Notes under the pieces: model-generated | What the model was told of the DNA's origin: nothing | What the model saw: only the letters and a program-made list of their open reading frames with translations | Databases searched by the model: none | In this document: positions 31,190 through 43,517 of the stretch, in pieces | Layout: every line of letters begins with the position of its first letter | Numbering within the stretch: position 1 is the stretch's first letter | Made by a program: the position numbers and the translations under genes | From: Torymus aiolomorphi | Taxonomy: Eukaryota > Arthropoda > Insecta > Hymenoptera > Torymidae | Assembly: GCA_036365515.1 (NCBI GenBank) | Contig: CM070874.1 | Span: 20,712,209 to 20,776,208 of the forward strand | Length of the DNA: 64,000 nucleotides | Direction: 5' to 3'

Positions 31190-32945
31190 AATAACATTTA
31201 TATTTACTTTCCTGAATTTTCAATGGGAGCCACTTACACTGCACGGTGGTCTTGAACGATGCCGAAAATAAAAATAGGAATACCCTCAAACTTGCAATAG
31301 TAATTGGTTCCCTAATCATTCTAGATAACATATGTGGTGAAACGAAAATGACCCCCTTAGCCGTTTTTTTATCCAAAAAACAACAAAAAACAATGATTAA
31401 GGTGCAGGAAGCAAAGTTCTTAACATAACGGAAAATATTTTTGTTAGAAAATTTCCAATTTTGCAAAAGTATATTTTGTCCATTAAAAAAAAATTCAATA
31501 AGAAATACAAATCTTTTTTGCTTTTCATTCAATTTTAATTTGCAAGGTCTCATTTCCTTCCTTGTTAAATTTCAGGGGGAGTCAACGATATCAAAATTGA
31601 AAAATTTTCAAAACCTGCAAAGTTATATGCAATTGCTTGTAGATTTGTCACTGAATTTTATAAACAATTGCATATAACTTTGCAGGTTTTGAAAATTTTT
31701 CAATTTTGATATCGTTGACTCCCCTTGAAATTTAACAAGGAAGGAAATGAGACCTTAAAAATTAAAATTGAATGAAAAACAAAAAAGACTTGTATTTCTT
31801 ATGGAAATTTTTTAATGGACAAAATATACTTTTGCAAAATTGGAAATTTTCTAAAAATTTTCTAAAAATATTTTCCGTTATGTTAAGAACTCTGCTTCCT
31901 GTTATATCAGTTTTCAGATTGGAGTGTGTAAATGAATTTTTGTAAAAAATGTTTATAGCTTTAGGTCTACTAGACCGCTGGAGCCACCTTAATCATTGTT
32001 TTTTGTTGTTTTTTGGACCAAAAAAAAGGCTAAGGGGATTATTTTCGTTTCACCACATATGTTATCTAGAATGCTTAAGGAACCAATTAGTATCGCAAGT
32101 TTGCAGGTATTCCCATTTTTATTTTCGGCATCGTTCAAGACCACCGTGACTGCTAATACACTCTCTTCGCATTCTTCATATCTACTCAAAATTAAATTTC
32201 ATACGTAATCTATTATTATGTGTGCAAAAGCTGAAGGTTAATTACTATAAAGAAGTCCAAATCAAAGTAGATGACAGACAATTTAGCAATTTTATATTCC
32301 AATACACAGACAAATACTTCCTACCCTATCATTTTTAAATAAAATTTCAGAAACTATGTAATCTGTAAACATGTAAATCATTAGCATCCGTAATTTAATT
32401 ATTCAATTTAAGCTTACACTGAAACCATGCTCCAAAATTAGGTCCAAAGAAATTTATTATTAACATGTTAAAAGCTAGGGTTTTAAAGTCAGAGTGTTGA
32501 AATATAGTCATCAAAATTGTCTGTCAAGTACCCTAGCTTTTAATGTTAATAATAAATTTCTTTGGAACTAATTTTTGAGCATGGTTTCAGTGTAAGATTA
32601 AAATTAAATAATTAAATTATGGATGCTAATAACGTACATAATTAAAGATTACCTAGTTTCTGAAATTTTATGAAGCCAAGTCTTAATAAAAAAACCATAT
32701 TTTATTTCAAAATGGTAGACTAAGAAGTATTTGTCTGTGTATTGGAATATACAATTGTTAAATTGTCTGTCATCTACTTTGATTTGGACTTCTTTATAGT
32801 AATTTACCTTCAGCTTTTGCACACATAATAATAGATTACTTATGAAATTTAATTTTGAGTAGATAAAGAATGCGAATAGAGTGTATTAGCAGTGCAAGCA
32901 GTTCCCATTGAAATTTCAGGAAAGTAAATATAATTAATGTATTTT
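31190..32945. mobile_element. foldback element with a second foldback in its right arm
   Basis: TATTTACTTTCCTGAATTTTCAATGGG at the left pairs with the reverse near 32905-32935; arms continue to a centre near 31650, where TTGCATATAACTTTGCAGG flanks the loop. In the right arm the pairing is interrupted after GACCACCGTG (32145) by a ~750-bp block that is itself palindromic, and then resumes (CAGTGCAAGCAG, 32897). No coding capacity. Superfamily not identified. Confidence 0.8.
32147..32898. mobile_element. inserted foldback inside the 31190-32945 element
   Basis: CTGCTAATACACTCTCTTCG and its reverse at the right; arms pair over more than 300 bp toward a centre near 32510. It interrupts a paired arm, so it is younger than its host. 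A clean target duplication was not visible. Confidence 0.7.
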
Positions 32946-33835
32946 TTATACATTGACAAAATTCAGTGACAAGATCCATGACATGAGATGTATGAATAAT
33001 ATTAAGTTCTCAAATCCACCCGGTTGTCGAAAATACAAATTCTTGGTTTCTATTGATATTTAAAAAATACATAACTTTTTTTGAGGAGGCTTTGCCAATC
33101 TCGATCCGGGGCTTGTTTTCAAGCATTTTTAATAAAGAATCAAAAAAAATTTTGTCGAACAAAAAATATTATGCGGCAAAAATTTTTTTTTTAGGTTAAG
33201 GTATACTAAGAAGCAACCAATGAGAGACTTTCAAAATGGTTAATAAAATAAATATGACCACATTCTGCAAGTAAAATGCAAAATTTTTTCCAATCAATGT
33301 GCTTTACAAAAAATTTCAGGATTTTGAGTAAAAAAATGACAAAAGTTGAGTTTTCACAAAAAATTGCAAAAAATAACAATTTTTCATGTAGAATAACTTT
33401 TGTATTTATCAAAATATGGGTCTAAAAATCTAGGAACATGTTTTTTTCACCAAAAACTGTTAACTTGCTAAACCTAAGTGATTTTAAAATTTTGAGCTGC
33501 TGACTTCATGTGAAATATCCCATACATGTAATAACATCGATTATTTATAAATATAAAATAAATGACATTGCTCATGGAAATGTTTGTTTACATCTTAAAT
33601 GATAAGTAATAGTAATAGTTTTTAATTGCAAATCTCACGATAATATTTACTTAAGGCGGTCTTACACCTATAGGTCTTTCTGGCCAAAATTACCCAAAAA
33701 AATGATAAAAATTATTATCATAATAAAATAATCAAAATATATTGTAAATATAACTTATTTTGAATAAAATGAGTCAAAGCAGAGGTCCTTAAACTCATTT
33801 TACCCTCAGTTATAGCATTTTCAAGAAAAAAAGTT
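32946..33835. other. AT-rich stretch, no gene seen
   Basis: Contains CTGACTTCATGTGAAATATCCC near 33500, reminiscent of the FB2 end (GGGTAACTTCATGTCAAG reversed), so it may hold a diverged half of a related element; weak. Confidence 0.4.
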
Positions 33836-33839
33836 TGTC

Positions 33840-34149
33840 GTAACTTTTCTCTGAGACCGCATCATGGATTTTCATGGGACAAAGTGCAAATTGTTCCTAA
33901 TATATGTAGTTATGGGCGTAAGAGTTGCAATTTTAAGGTTTTTATGTATAAGTATTTGTTTCATGACAAAAACTGATTTTTTGCAATAATTTTTTGCATA
34001 TTTTTGAATTTTGTGTGTTTTTGCCATGAAAAAAATACTTATACATGAAAACCTTAAAATTGCAACTCTTACGCCCATAACTACATAAATTAGAAACAAT
34101 TTGCACTTTGTCTCATGAAAATTCATCGACTGGTCTCAGAGAAAAGTTA
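33840..34149. repeat. inverted repeat, ~130-bp arms
   Basis: TAACTTTTCTCTGAGACC at 33840 pairs with GGTCTCAGAGAAAAGTTA at 34132-34149; centre near 33995. A near-complete hairpin with few mismatches. Confidence 0.85.
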
Positions 34150-34439
34150 CGACAAACTTTAAAAAATGACATTTTGAGAAACAAGCCTGCAAAGAAAAAT
34201 ACCATAAGACTCAAAAAATAATCAGCCATTTAATCTCCATTCTTTTCCTTCTTGAAACTCATTTTCCTGTATATCTGTTATCTGTTCTCCGATACAAAAT
34301 GGTTAAAACAGAAGCTCTGGCACCTTGCATGCATCCGTTCCATTAAAAGTTATTGCTAAGCTAGCAGCATTCGTTCCATTAAAAGTTACTGTTCAATCTG
34401 TCCTTTTGCACTTTTGATTCATCCACTGTTGAATCACTT

Positions 34440-35150
34440 TTTAACACACTGTACTGAGTTAACAAATATTTATTAAAGTTAATTAATGGGGAATTAGACT
34501 TTAATAATTCATTTCTTGAATTCAAATAAGATTTCTTCAATACTAATAAATAAAAATTAATTTTGCTGGTTGTTTTACATGAAAATAATAAAATATTTAT
34601 TGTAAGTTAATTAATAGTTTCTTAAATCTAATAATTGAAAATGTAAAACAAATAAGTGATTTTTTTAATTAAGGTTATATTTTTTAAATACTAATAAATA
34701 GATAGTTAATTTAATACTTGCATATATATTAAAAGTCACAAAATATATTATACATAAAACTAAATATTTTCTTAGTTGAAATAATTAAGAATTTTAAATT
34801 AAGTAAATAATTTCTCAAATCAAAATAATATTTTCCTTATATTAATAAATAAATATTTATTATAATGAATGCATATATTTAAATTAACAAAATATTTAAT
34901 TAGTACAAATAAATATTTACTTAAGTCAATTATTAAAACTTGTGAAATTAAATAAATAATTACTCATTTTTACTAAATCTATTGACACTATTTAATAAAT
35001 ATTTATTTAATATAGATAAATATTTCTTTAGCATAAGTAAATAAATTTTGTTAACTTAAAGAAATATTTAAATAGTGGTATTCTAATAAATAATTTATTA
35101 GATTTTAAGAAAATTTAGTTGATTTCAAGAAATATTTTTTTCAGTGTATG
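34440..35150. repeat. AT-rich low-complexity region (AATAAATATTTA-like)
   Basis: Dense recurrence of TTAATAAATATTTA motifs without a fixed period. No gene. Confidence 0.7.
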
Positions 35151-35456
35151 GTTAATTACGATTAATAGATATAACAACCATGATACTTTTAATATATTGC
35201 ATAAAAGTCATATTAAAATAGTAATAACATGGAGTAAAGTTACGAATATGTCAATGTTTAATATTTATTACTAAAATAAGTAGTTAGTTAAAAAATTTGT
35301 TTTGATATTTAAATGGTTACTAATGTAGTATAAAGATATACCTATATCACATGTATTTAAATTTTCGAAAGAGATCAATCCGCATTGATTTTAAAACTGA
35401 CTAAAAATGTTTAAAAATTAAGAAAATAGAATTTTAAAATATCATGTCTTTCACTA

Positions 35457-35539
35457 TTTTATAGCACTGCGTGACCTAAACCCACACTTAGGGCGCAGAT
35501 AGGCGTAACAGCAGACTTAGGGCAAGCAGTGCTATAAAA
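35457..35539. repeat. 83-bp hairpin with perfect 14-bp ends
   Basis: TTTTATAGCACTGC at 35457-35470 and its exact reverse complement at 35526-35539, with ACTTAGGGC repeated inside. Confidence 0.75.
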
Positions 35540-35927
35540 TTCTATATGCTACTTAGGTCACACGTATCGTTATGTACTATTACGTTGGTAAACGAAAGGA
35601 CCACTTCTTCTCAAAATAGCTTCTATTTTCAGAACAAATTATCCGATAGAAAAAACGCTTATTTTGTTATTTGTTCAAACAATATTGTACCACTTCTATC
35701 AAAAAATACCTCAAGATTCGGATTCTTCATGCTAAAGAATTTAAGGGGCACTGCAGTTTTACTAGATCAATCGGTAGAGACTTTTAGATGGAAAAACGAT
35801 ATACAAGCAATTTTTCATTTACGATCGGTTCATCTCAATGTCCTCTATCTTAACTTCATCCTTCTTATCCAAAGTCTCAAAACTGTGAACTCCATTTTTG
35901 ATTTTAACCATTGATGAAAAATTTCGT
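35540..35927. other. stretch with an unsupported 122-codon open frame
   Basis: The open frame 35546-35914 (plus) encodes nothing I recognise, has no visible promoter or polyA signal and lies against a foldback end. I treat it as probably noncoding. Confidence 0.4.
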
Positions 35928-37582
35928 GACTTTATTTGGTTTTTCTCTTATATCTCGTCCTGGAGGCACTTTAAGGAAAAAGTAGTCTAAGATCATTTTT
36001 GTTCCTTATTAAATTTCTATCAAAGTTAACTTTGTTTTAAGTCTATAAAGGGAATAGTTAACTTGCAAAACCATCAAAGTTGAAAATAGTACTTTTCGAT
36101 ACTAGTGCAATAAAAAGAATTCTGGCACGAGTGTGAGTTGACACACTCGTCGTGTCAGAATCATTTTTATCATGAGTATTGAACATTATTTTTTAACATA
36201 ACGCGCGGAAAGTGCTTTTTAGCGCATGCTTGAAAACCTAAGCTTGTGTAAAAGTGGTGCTTTACGCAAGGAGTGTCAAAATAGTACATTCCGCAACTAG
36301 TGCGCAAAATAGGTCATTCCCGGGTGACCTATTACGCACGTGTTGCGCTAACTAGTTTTCCTAACGAGATGCGCAGAGTTCGATTTTGCAATAAACATAT
36401 TTTTTTTCATTATTATATAACTTTTGATTAAAAAGCCAGAATAACCTGAAATTTGATATGAAGCATGTTTTTGTCTGTACAAAGGTGTATGCCAAATTTC
36501 AAATGAATTCATTGTTTATTATACAAGAAATTAGCGGGTGGGGGTCGTTTTTCTTTCGTCCTTAATTGCATATTGCACCGCGTCTACAAAAATCATGACA
36601 CACCGTTAAGCAAAGTTTAGAAAAATCATAAAACTCTTCAACTTTAATATCCATTTTTAAAATTTAAAAATTTTCAATTTATACCAAAGTTATAGGGGTT
36701 AATACGCGACCACCACATTGTTTACACGCACGTCTAAAATGTTTAAACATTTCCAAAATAATTTTACTTTTTTAATCGGTGCAGTACGTCCCTGGAAAGG
36801 TCTTGAAAAATGCTATAATTTAAAAAAAATAATTATTGTAACCCGATAAATATTTTAAGGATGAAAACATGTTTGCTATTCAGGGCATTGCAGTTTAAAT
36901 AGTACTCTCACTCCTGCATGAATGTCCATTTCATAAAATTGAAAATGTTTATGCAAAATGTCAATTCAAAATAATTGTTAGATTTTGAAAAACTATCGTC
37001 GGAAGTTAAAAGAAAAGTGCGCGCGCGGCCGCGCACGACGGCTGGGACTGTCGGCGCCCGATCGATACTATCGTGGTTGGGAAGGCGCGACTGTGTAGTT
37101 TACATGCCCACATGAATAAATCTTAAATGGAAAAAAGAGTGCGACTCTGTCTCTCGCACACGCTTTTGTCTCTCTTGCACACTCTCTCCGTCTCTCTCTT
37201 TCACAGACGCTGAATTTTTCCGTCCCTGCTTCGCATCTCCGAAACTTTGTGACATTTTCAAATCGCATTTTGTCATAAACTATTTGATATAAAACGACGA
37301 TTTTTTTATAAATCAATATGCCACAAGGAGATCTACGCGTTTCTGTAAGCGTTAATAAAAAAAAAAAATTAATGAAGGTGTTATTTTCAACTTTTCAAAA
37401 TTGAAGTTGACGATTTCTACTTTTTCTATTATTATTTATATATTAACTTATTAATAAATAACTAAAAACTTGATATTCTTATATTTATGCACAATAATTA
37501 CATTCATTGTTAGATCTATTTATTTATGCATCTTCTCACATCGTTTATGCCTTACAGTAGTAAAATTTCTTAATTTATTAGT

Positions 37583-38311
37583 TGTAACGTGGCAAATTGC
37601 CTGTTACTAGAATAAGAAGTATTTGGGATGGCAAGGCGGCCGCGGCGAGGATGTTCGACGCGCGACATTGCGCACACACAATTATGCACGCACCTTCCTC
37701 CCAATACCCTGAGTCCCTGCGCACAGCTTTTCCCCCTCCCCGTGTCAAGCCGGCCAGGAGACGGAGAGAGATCAGTAGCAGCTACAGCGAAGACAAGCTG
37801 TAGCTGGAGCAAGAGCGAGCCACGTGCGTTTCACCGCGTGCCTCGCGAACTGCTAATCGCCCGCATCGCACCAGTGCTGTGGCTCCTCGAAACCGTCGTT
37901 CGTCATCGAGAGGGCGGGAGCCGCAGCCACGACCGTCTGCCGAATCTAGAGAGAGAGCGAGAGAGCAGCCTGCAGCAGCAGCGAGCCTGGCCGAGGTTGG
38001 TCCTCCCTTTTTGTTCCCCGAGTTTCCCTATCCGTGAGTGTGCGCATAGGCGTCGGGAGTCACGGGACTCCGAATCCGCGCGAGCTGCAGCACGAGCTGC
38101 AGCTATAGCTTGAGTTAAGGTTCACTCCCGGCTACGCTAGCCAGCGAGATTTGTTTATGGTGCAAGTGACGCATGCACCTGGCGTCCAGTTTGTATTCCT
38201 AGAATTAAGTGCTTATCAATAAAGTAACTTGTTGGTGGTTTTTTTATACCTTAAATTGTACTTTGATTGATACCCGCATACCTTTGCCCTGATCCCCAGC
38301 AGAGTGTCACA
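37583..38311 (+). repeat. GypsyA 5' LTR
   Basis: 729 bp, TG...CA ends. AATAAAG near 38218 is a likely polyA signal. It lacks about 240 bp that the 3' LTR has around 41905-42088 and 43110-43150, although the flanking LTR sequence is about 95% alike by eye. Confidence 0.9.
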
Positions 38312-38313
38312 AA

Positions 38314-38333
38314 TGGCGCAGCCAACGTGGGGC
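38314..38333 (+). promoter_or_regulatory. GypsyA primer-binding site, tRNA-Lys-like
   Basis: TGGCGCAGCCAACGTGGGGC resembles the complement of the tRNA-Lys(CUU) 3' end (TGGCGCCCAACGTGGGGC) with two extra bases. It sits 2 bases after the LTR. Confidence 0.7.
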
Positions 38334-39143
38334 CACGGTAAAGGCCGTGACATAGTGAAAGGGATCACTGCGTCGTGATATTCACCATCGCGGCACGCAC
38401 ACACAACGGGAAACCGCGAGGGAGGAAGCGTTCTGGCAGCCATTGTGATCGACTACCGCGTGCAAGCTTAATTAGAAACGCAGTAGTTCTCTTGATTATT
38501 TAGCCAGACGTTTCGCTTTGGAAATTATTTATATTTTGGTTTACTTGATTTTAAAATAATTTATTGCGATTTCATGAGATTTTTCAAGTAAAAGTTCATG
38601 AGTAAGCTTGAAAAATCTACTTGCTACAGCTTTAGCCACGCGGCGTGTAAGAATAGCCTCGTGTTCAGGAAGTGAATTTAAGTTACAGTGGAACTTTCTG
38701 AACACTATGGCACGACAGAATCACCGGTTTTAAAATTTCAATTATTGTTACGTTGATGGTTTGTCTTTGCTCGCTTTATGCGCCATTCCGTACCTTATTC
38801 CTCCAAATTTCCCCAGCTTCCTCTAAAGAATTTTTGCGTGAACGGGGAAGGGGAAAATTCGGATTTACTTTTTGCAGTTCACGAGGAGCAAGTGTGTACG
38901 TGACACTCGTTTTTCGCTTTGTTTTTTTTTTATTTTGGCTTACTTTTTTCTATTGCTGTGTGCTTATTAGTATTTTAATTTCTTGATAGTATTTAGTAGA
39001 AATTATAAATTGGAAATTAGTAATTTAGATTTAAAATTTTAAGTATAAATTTCGCGTGAGCGAGAAAATAAGCGGAGCTAAGCGACCGGGGCTATCTGAG
39101 AGAGTAGTGAACATGGCGAATTCAGCTTGGAGTTTGGCTTCGC
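38334..39143 (+). other. GypsyA leader
   Basis: Untranslated leader of about 0.8 kb. Met at 39113 (MANSAWSLASLGL) is probably the true gag start but lies in another frame from the long gag piece, so a slip near 39140 is likely. Confidence 0.55.
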
Positions 39144-40175
39144 TTGGTCTTCGACGGAGAAGATTTGATGTGGGTCGACTCGGTAGCTGCAGCTCAAGCT
39201 ATCAACCGCGCGATCAACAAGATGACCGACGGAGAAGTCGCCATCAGTGTCGACAGTCATGGTCTAAATGTATGTTCTAACGCAAGAGAGTTACGTAACA
39301 GGTTGGAACGACATTTGATCAGAAGACATTTTGGATTTGACGCTGCTCCATGGAATCCGGTCATCGATGGACAGTCCGAGATGCTTGAGCCGAGGCATAT
39401 TTCTTCTTCCCTTCTTAATAGTAGCAATTTGATAGGAAATGTTTCGCGAGCTAGAGGTTTTGAGATTCCGACCAGCACAGGGATTTTCCATCCAGATGTT
39501 TCGAGGATTTCAGATTTATCATTGAAGAGGCGAGCCAGTACTGTTGCGGTAGACGAGATTAGCGGCAGGAGCAAGTTGAATCATCAACCTCATGCACAAT
39601 CGACTAGATGCCCTCTTAGGTTTCTCTATGCTACCGGTAGTAATTGTTGCAGTCAAAGGTGCAAGGATGTGACAAGAGTGGTGAGTGTGCCGATTTCGGT
39701 ACCATCTTGTTCGACTGCTGAATCAACACTTGTCCACGCAAACCCGACTTGTTGTAGTACTTTCTTCTCTCCAATGCCAGCGCCGTCGTTAGAATCAGTT
39801 CGGGTTGTTCGGATGTCCAATGAGAAGTTTAATACAGCTCCAGCTGTCGTTTCGAATCCAAGCTTAAGTGAGAGCTGTAGCAGACTAAGTTTTGTTAGGG
39901 ACGATAGAGTAATTTCACCTGTAACAAAACTTTCGCCAAGTTTTTTAAGTTCTGAAGGTTTTACCAGCCAATTAAACGTATCTCGTCAATCCGAAGTGCT
40001 GAGTTATCGCGCTCCTATAGATTGCAAATGTTCAATGTCGACCAAGCAGAAAGTTGATAGTTGTTTTAAGTTTAAGGAAATGCTATCTCAGCTAAAGCCA
40101 CCGTTGCGGTTAGGGAAGCAGTTAACTAGACCCTGTTGCACACGTTGTTCATATAATCATCCATACCCTGCATGA
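39144..40175 (+). pseudogene. GypsyA gag
   Basis: 343 codons. The N-terminal part (WVDSVAAAQAINRAINKM... ELRNRLERHLIRRHFG, residues 9-64) has the layout of the SAP-like helix pair that opens the gag of GypsyB in this window (ELKTHVRR...ILIDRLIHFDLRRLFG). The rest is Ser/Cys-rich and low in identifiable motifs. Gag would form the particle and package RNA. The probable Met at 39113 is out of frame. After the stop at 40175, gag-like sense resumes only in fragments (40584-40793, then the zinc knuckles), so the gene is broken. Confidence 0.6.
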
Positions 40176-40583
40176 GAAGTATTAGGAATTTTTCGGAGGT
40201 GGCAGCGGTTAAAAGGGAAAGAACTCTGGCAAGATGGACACAAAGTATACAAGACGCCGCCTCCATCGGACGAGTCGTTCTTTTCTTTGAATAGTAATAC
40301 TATACTTATGCTGCCTCGTCAGGCTAAGTAAGCATCCGTCGAGCCAACAGGATCAGAATTGCTACCTATCAGTAGTCTTCACAGTTTGGCAGCAGTATCC
40401 TCTGTTAACGTAGGTAAAGCTGACTTATCCCCTATTGCAAGTTTACGAGGGGAGAAAGTAGCACAAAACAAGAAAGCGAACTATTCTAAGGGCTTAGGTA
40501 AATGAGTTAAACAGCCCAAGGCTGCTAAAGCTGAAGCTAATCAATCCGAAGAGGTTATCAGCCCCGTTAAGAAACAAAAGCAG

Positions 40584-40972
40584 GTGATAGAGGCGTCTCT
40601 CCCTCAGCTAGAACCAGGGAGATTCGAAGAAGAAAAAATATCGAGCCTTGTTTCCGCTGTAGCCAAGTTGGCCACTGGCAAAGAGTGTGTGACTGCCATT
40701 AGGAAGCAAACTTGTGCACAGCTAAGTAAATCTCTCCGCCAGGACCGTCGTAAAGGAACTTTAAGACGTCGCTCTAGTCAAGCCCTCACGTGAAGCTGGA
40801 TACGCTCGGCCTGGATGTTGGAATTGCAGAGAATTCGGGCATCGGTGGATTGCTTCCCTCGTCCCCGTCGACGCGTCTGCTACATGTGTGACCAAGCAGA
40901 TGTCACGATAGCTACTTGTCGTACGTACTGTCAGGAGTGGGGGCAGCGCCAATTTCGTCACCTAAGGTAGTA
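40584..40972 (+). pseudogene. GypsyA gag C-terminal part with zinc knuckles
   Basis: A charged piece (40584-40793) leads into CWNCREFGHRWI (about 40816-40851), the first half of a CX2CX4HX4C nucleocapsid knuckle; a one-base frame change is needed to reach the last Cys and a second knuckle, CYMCDQ...ATC (about 40878-40920). No protease follows. Stops and frame changes show decay. Confidence 0.65.
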
Positions 40973-41645
40973 GGCCTAATGTCTGATGTAGCTGGTAGTA
41001 GATTATGTTCTTTCGAAGATGTCGATTGTTAGTAGAAAGAGCATAGGTAGTAGAAAACGAAAATTAGGTTCTTCCTTTACCCTTTCCTTTGGTAGCCTAA
41101 AATTTAAGTGAACGCGTTTTCATTAAGCTGAAGCATGAGTAAATCGCAATAAATTTATATTTTGGTTGTTTGGTTAAATTTGATTCGCGGTAAATTAAAA
41201 ATGCTATCTAGGTCGCCAACACGCGGCTCAAAAAGAGCATTAGTCCAAAAGATCGGCCGGGTAAGATGCTGTTACGCAACAAGTTTCTTTTTATTGTATT
41301 TAAACTATGAGTGAATGAGAGATGTTGGAGTATCGTGTGAGAGTTCGCGATCGCCTTCGGTAATTGCGTAATGATATAATTGTGGACAATTACTAGCGCC
41401 AGATTGCAGAGTAGCGCCAGATTGCAGAGAGTAGGAGACATACTCACCGGGTTACATGCACATAGATCTACTTCTAAGCTCAGCTGCAGAAGATGTTAAG
41501 GGACCCAAACACGTACACTCACACCGCTGTAGCTATGACCGAGTAGCTTAGAGTAAGTTAGCTACAGCGAAGAAGCTCTAATCAGATTTAATAGTTTAGA
41601 GCAGTGATAAACATGTGAAGGTAGTCCACGGACTACTTCGAGTGT
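40973..41645 (+). other. GypsyA interior after gag, no pol
   Basis: About 670 bp without RT, integrase or any open frame of note; direct repeat of GCGCCAGATTGCAGAG near 41397 and 41413. Confidence 0.6.
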
Positions 41646-41657
41646 AGGAGGAGGAGT
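41646..41657 (+). promoter_or_regulatory. GypsyA polypurine tract
   Basis: AGGAGGAGGAG immediately before the 3' LTR, the expected plus-strand primer. Confidence 0.7.
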
Positions 41658-42088
41658 TGTAACGTGGAAAATTGCCTGCTACTAGAATAAGAAGTATTTG
41701 GGAAGGCACGGCGGCCGCGGCGAGGATGTTCGACGCGCGACGTTGCACACATACACAATTATGCACGCACCTTCTTCCCGATACCCTGAGTCCCTGCGCA
41801 CAGCTTTTCCCCCTCCCCGTGTCAAGCCGGCCAGGAGACGGAGAGAGATCAGTAGCAGCTACAGCGAGGACAAGCTGTAGCTGGAGCAAGAGCGAGCCTC
41901 GTTCTCTCAGGCCGCTGACAGCAGCAGCCGACGCCAGAGGAGAGAGAGGGAGAGATGCACTGTGCTGTAGCGCCCTCGGCCATCCATGAGAGACACCGCG
42001 CGTGAGCATCGGGAGCCGTGTGGACTGCTCGCTCGCGCCGCGGTGAAGAAGACGGCCGATCAGCGAACCACCCGAGAGCAAAGCAGCG

Positions 42089-43105
42089 CACAGTGGGCTA
42101 TAAAATGCAAAAAAGTATCAAAATTCTCGATACACTAGAAAAATGAATATTTCTTGATTATTTTTGTGCAAATCGACAATTTCAAACATTATCTTTAATA
42201 TTTTTTTTATCGTTTACAGGATTATTTCATTTTACTGTAACTGTGGAATGCGTACAAGCTGAAACAATTGAAGAATCATTATTTTCGCTTTTAAATTTCG
42301 AGCTTTACTCGAAAAGTGGATAAATAATTTTTTTTTTTGCGTGAATTAAAGTTTGGGACATTACATGGGACAGGTGCGAATAATAAATAATAATAAATAA
42401 TAAATAAATATCCATATTTATTTAATTTTCAACACACTCGCGCACACACACGCACACACACACGCACACACACACTTAGACACACACACATACACACTTA
42501 GACACACACACACACACGCACGCACGGACGCACGCACGCACGCACACACACACACACACACACGCACGCATTAATGTATATATGTATATTTTATTTTATT
42601 TATTTATTTATTATATAATAAAAAGGAATTTTTTATATGTATTAAAATCGGCCAGAAAAATATTCTTACGCAACCTGTAAAAAAATATTTTTCTTAATAG
42701 GCTATATTATTATAATTTCATAAATGATTTGATAAAAATAATAGTTTCATAATGTCAAAATTCTAATTGAATAATGTTATTCACATTCTGTAAACGTTAA
42801 AATATTTTATACAATGATTTTGAATGATCATAAATATTTTGGTTGGATTCCAACTGTTTACGTCTAGGCTTTTGTGTGACATTTGCCTATTTTATTATTA
42901 TTATTATTATTATTTAATATTATTTATTATTTATTCGAGTAAAGCTCGAGCAGTTTCAGTAAAATGAAATAATCCTGTAAACGATCAAAAAAATATTAAA
43001 GATAATGTTTGAAACTATCGATTTGCGCAAAAATAATCAAGAAATATTCATTTTTCTAGTGTATCGAGAATTTTGATACTTTTTTGCATTTTATAGCCCA
43101 CTGTG
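42089..43105. mobile_element. Transib-like foldback T1, RSS-like ends, TSD CAGCG
   Basis: 1017 bp. Both tips read CACAGTGGGCTATAAAATGC inward, paired for about 200 bp. CAGCG at 42084-42088 and 43106-43110 is a 5-bp GC-rich duplication. A CACAGTG heptamer plus a 5-bp GC-rich duplication is the signature of Transib, the relatives of RAG1. After a 12-base spacer comes CAAAAAAGT, loosely like the RSS nonamer. The interior holds a CA/CGCA microsatellite (42430-42565) and no open frame, so it is nonautonomous. Confidence 0.78.
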
Positions 43106-43517
43106 CAGCGTGGGCAACGCCGGCCGGCATTATTCAGTCGTCTACCGCCGTGCCGCGAGCGTTCCACCGCGTGCCTCGCGAACTGCTAATCGCCCACACC
43201 GCAACAGTGCCGTGGCTCCTCCAAACCGTCGTTCGTCGTCGAGAGGGCGGGAGCCGCAGCCACGATCGTCTGCCGAATCCAGAGAAAGAGCGAGAGAGCA
43301 GCCTGCAGCAGCAGCGAGCCTGGCCGAGGTTGGTCCTCCCTTTTTGTTCCCCGAGTTTCCCTATCCGTGTGTGCGCGCGTACGCGTCGGGAGTCACAGGA
43401 CTCCGAATCCGCGCGAGCTGCAGCACGAGCTGCAGCTATAGCTTGAGTTAGGGTTCGCTCCAGGCTACGCTAGCCAGCGAGATTTGTTTATGGTTCAAGT
43501 GACACGTGTACCTGGCG

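Noticed and set aside
35546..35914. Host or transposon gene of 122 codons
   Set aside because: No motif, no promoter or polyA signal, AT-rich composition and immediate contact with a foldback end.
37628..38113. 161-codon open frame in the GypsyA 5' LTR
   Set aside because: It lies in the GC-rich LTR, overlaps other open frames on both strands and has no recognisable content; the LTR explains the sequence.
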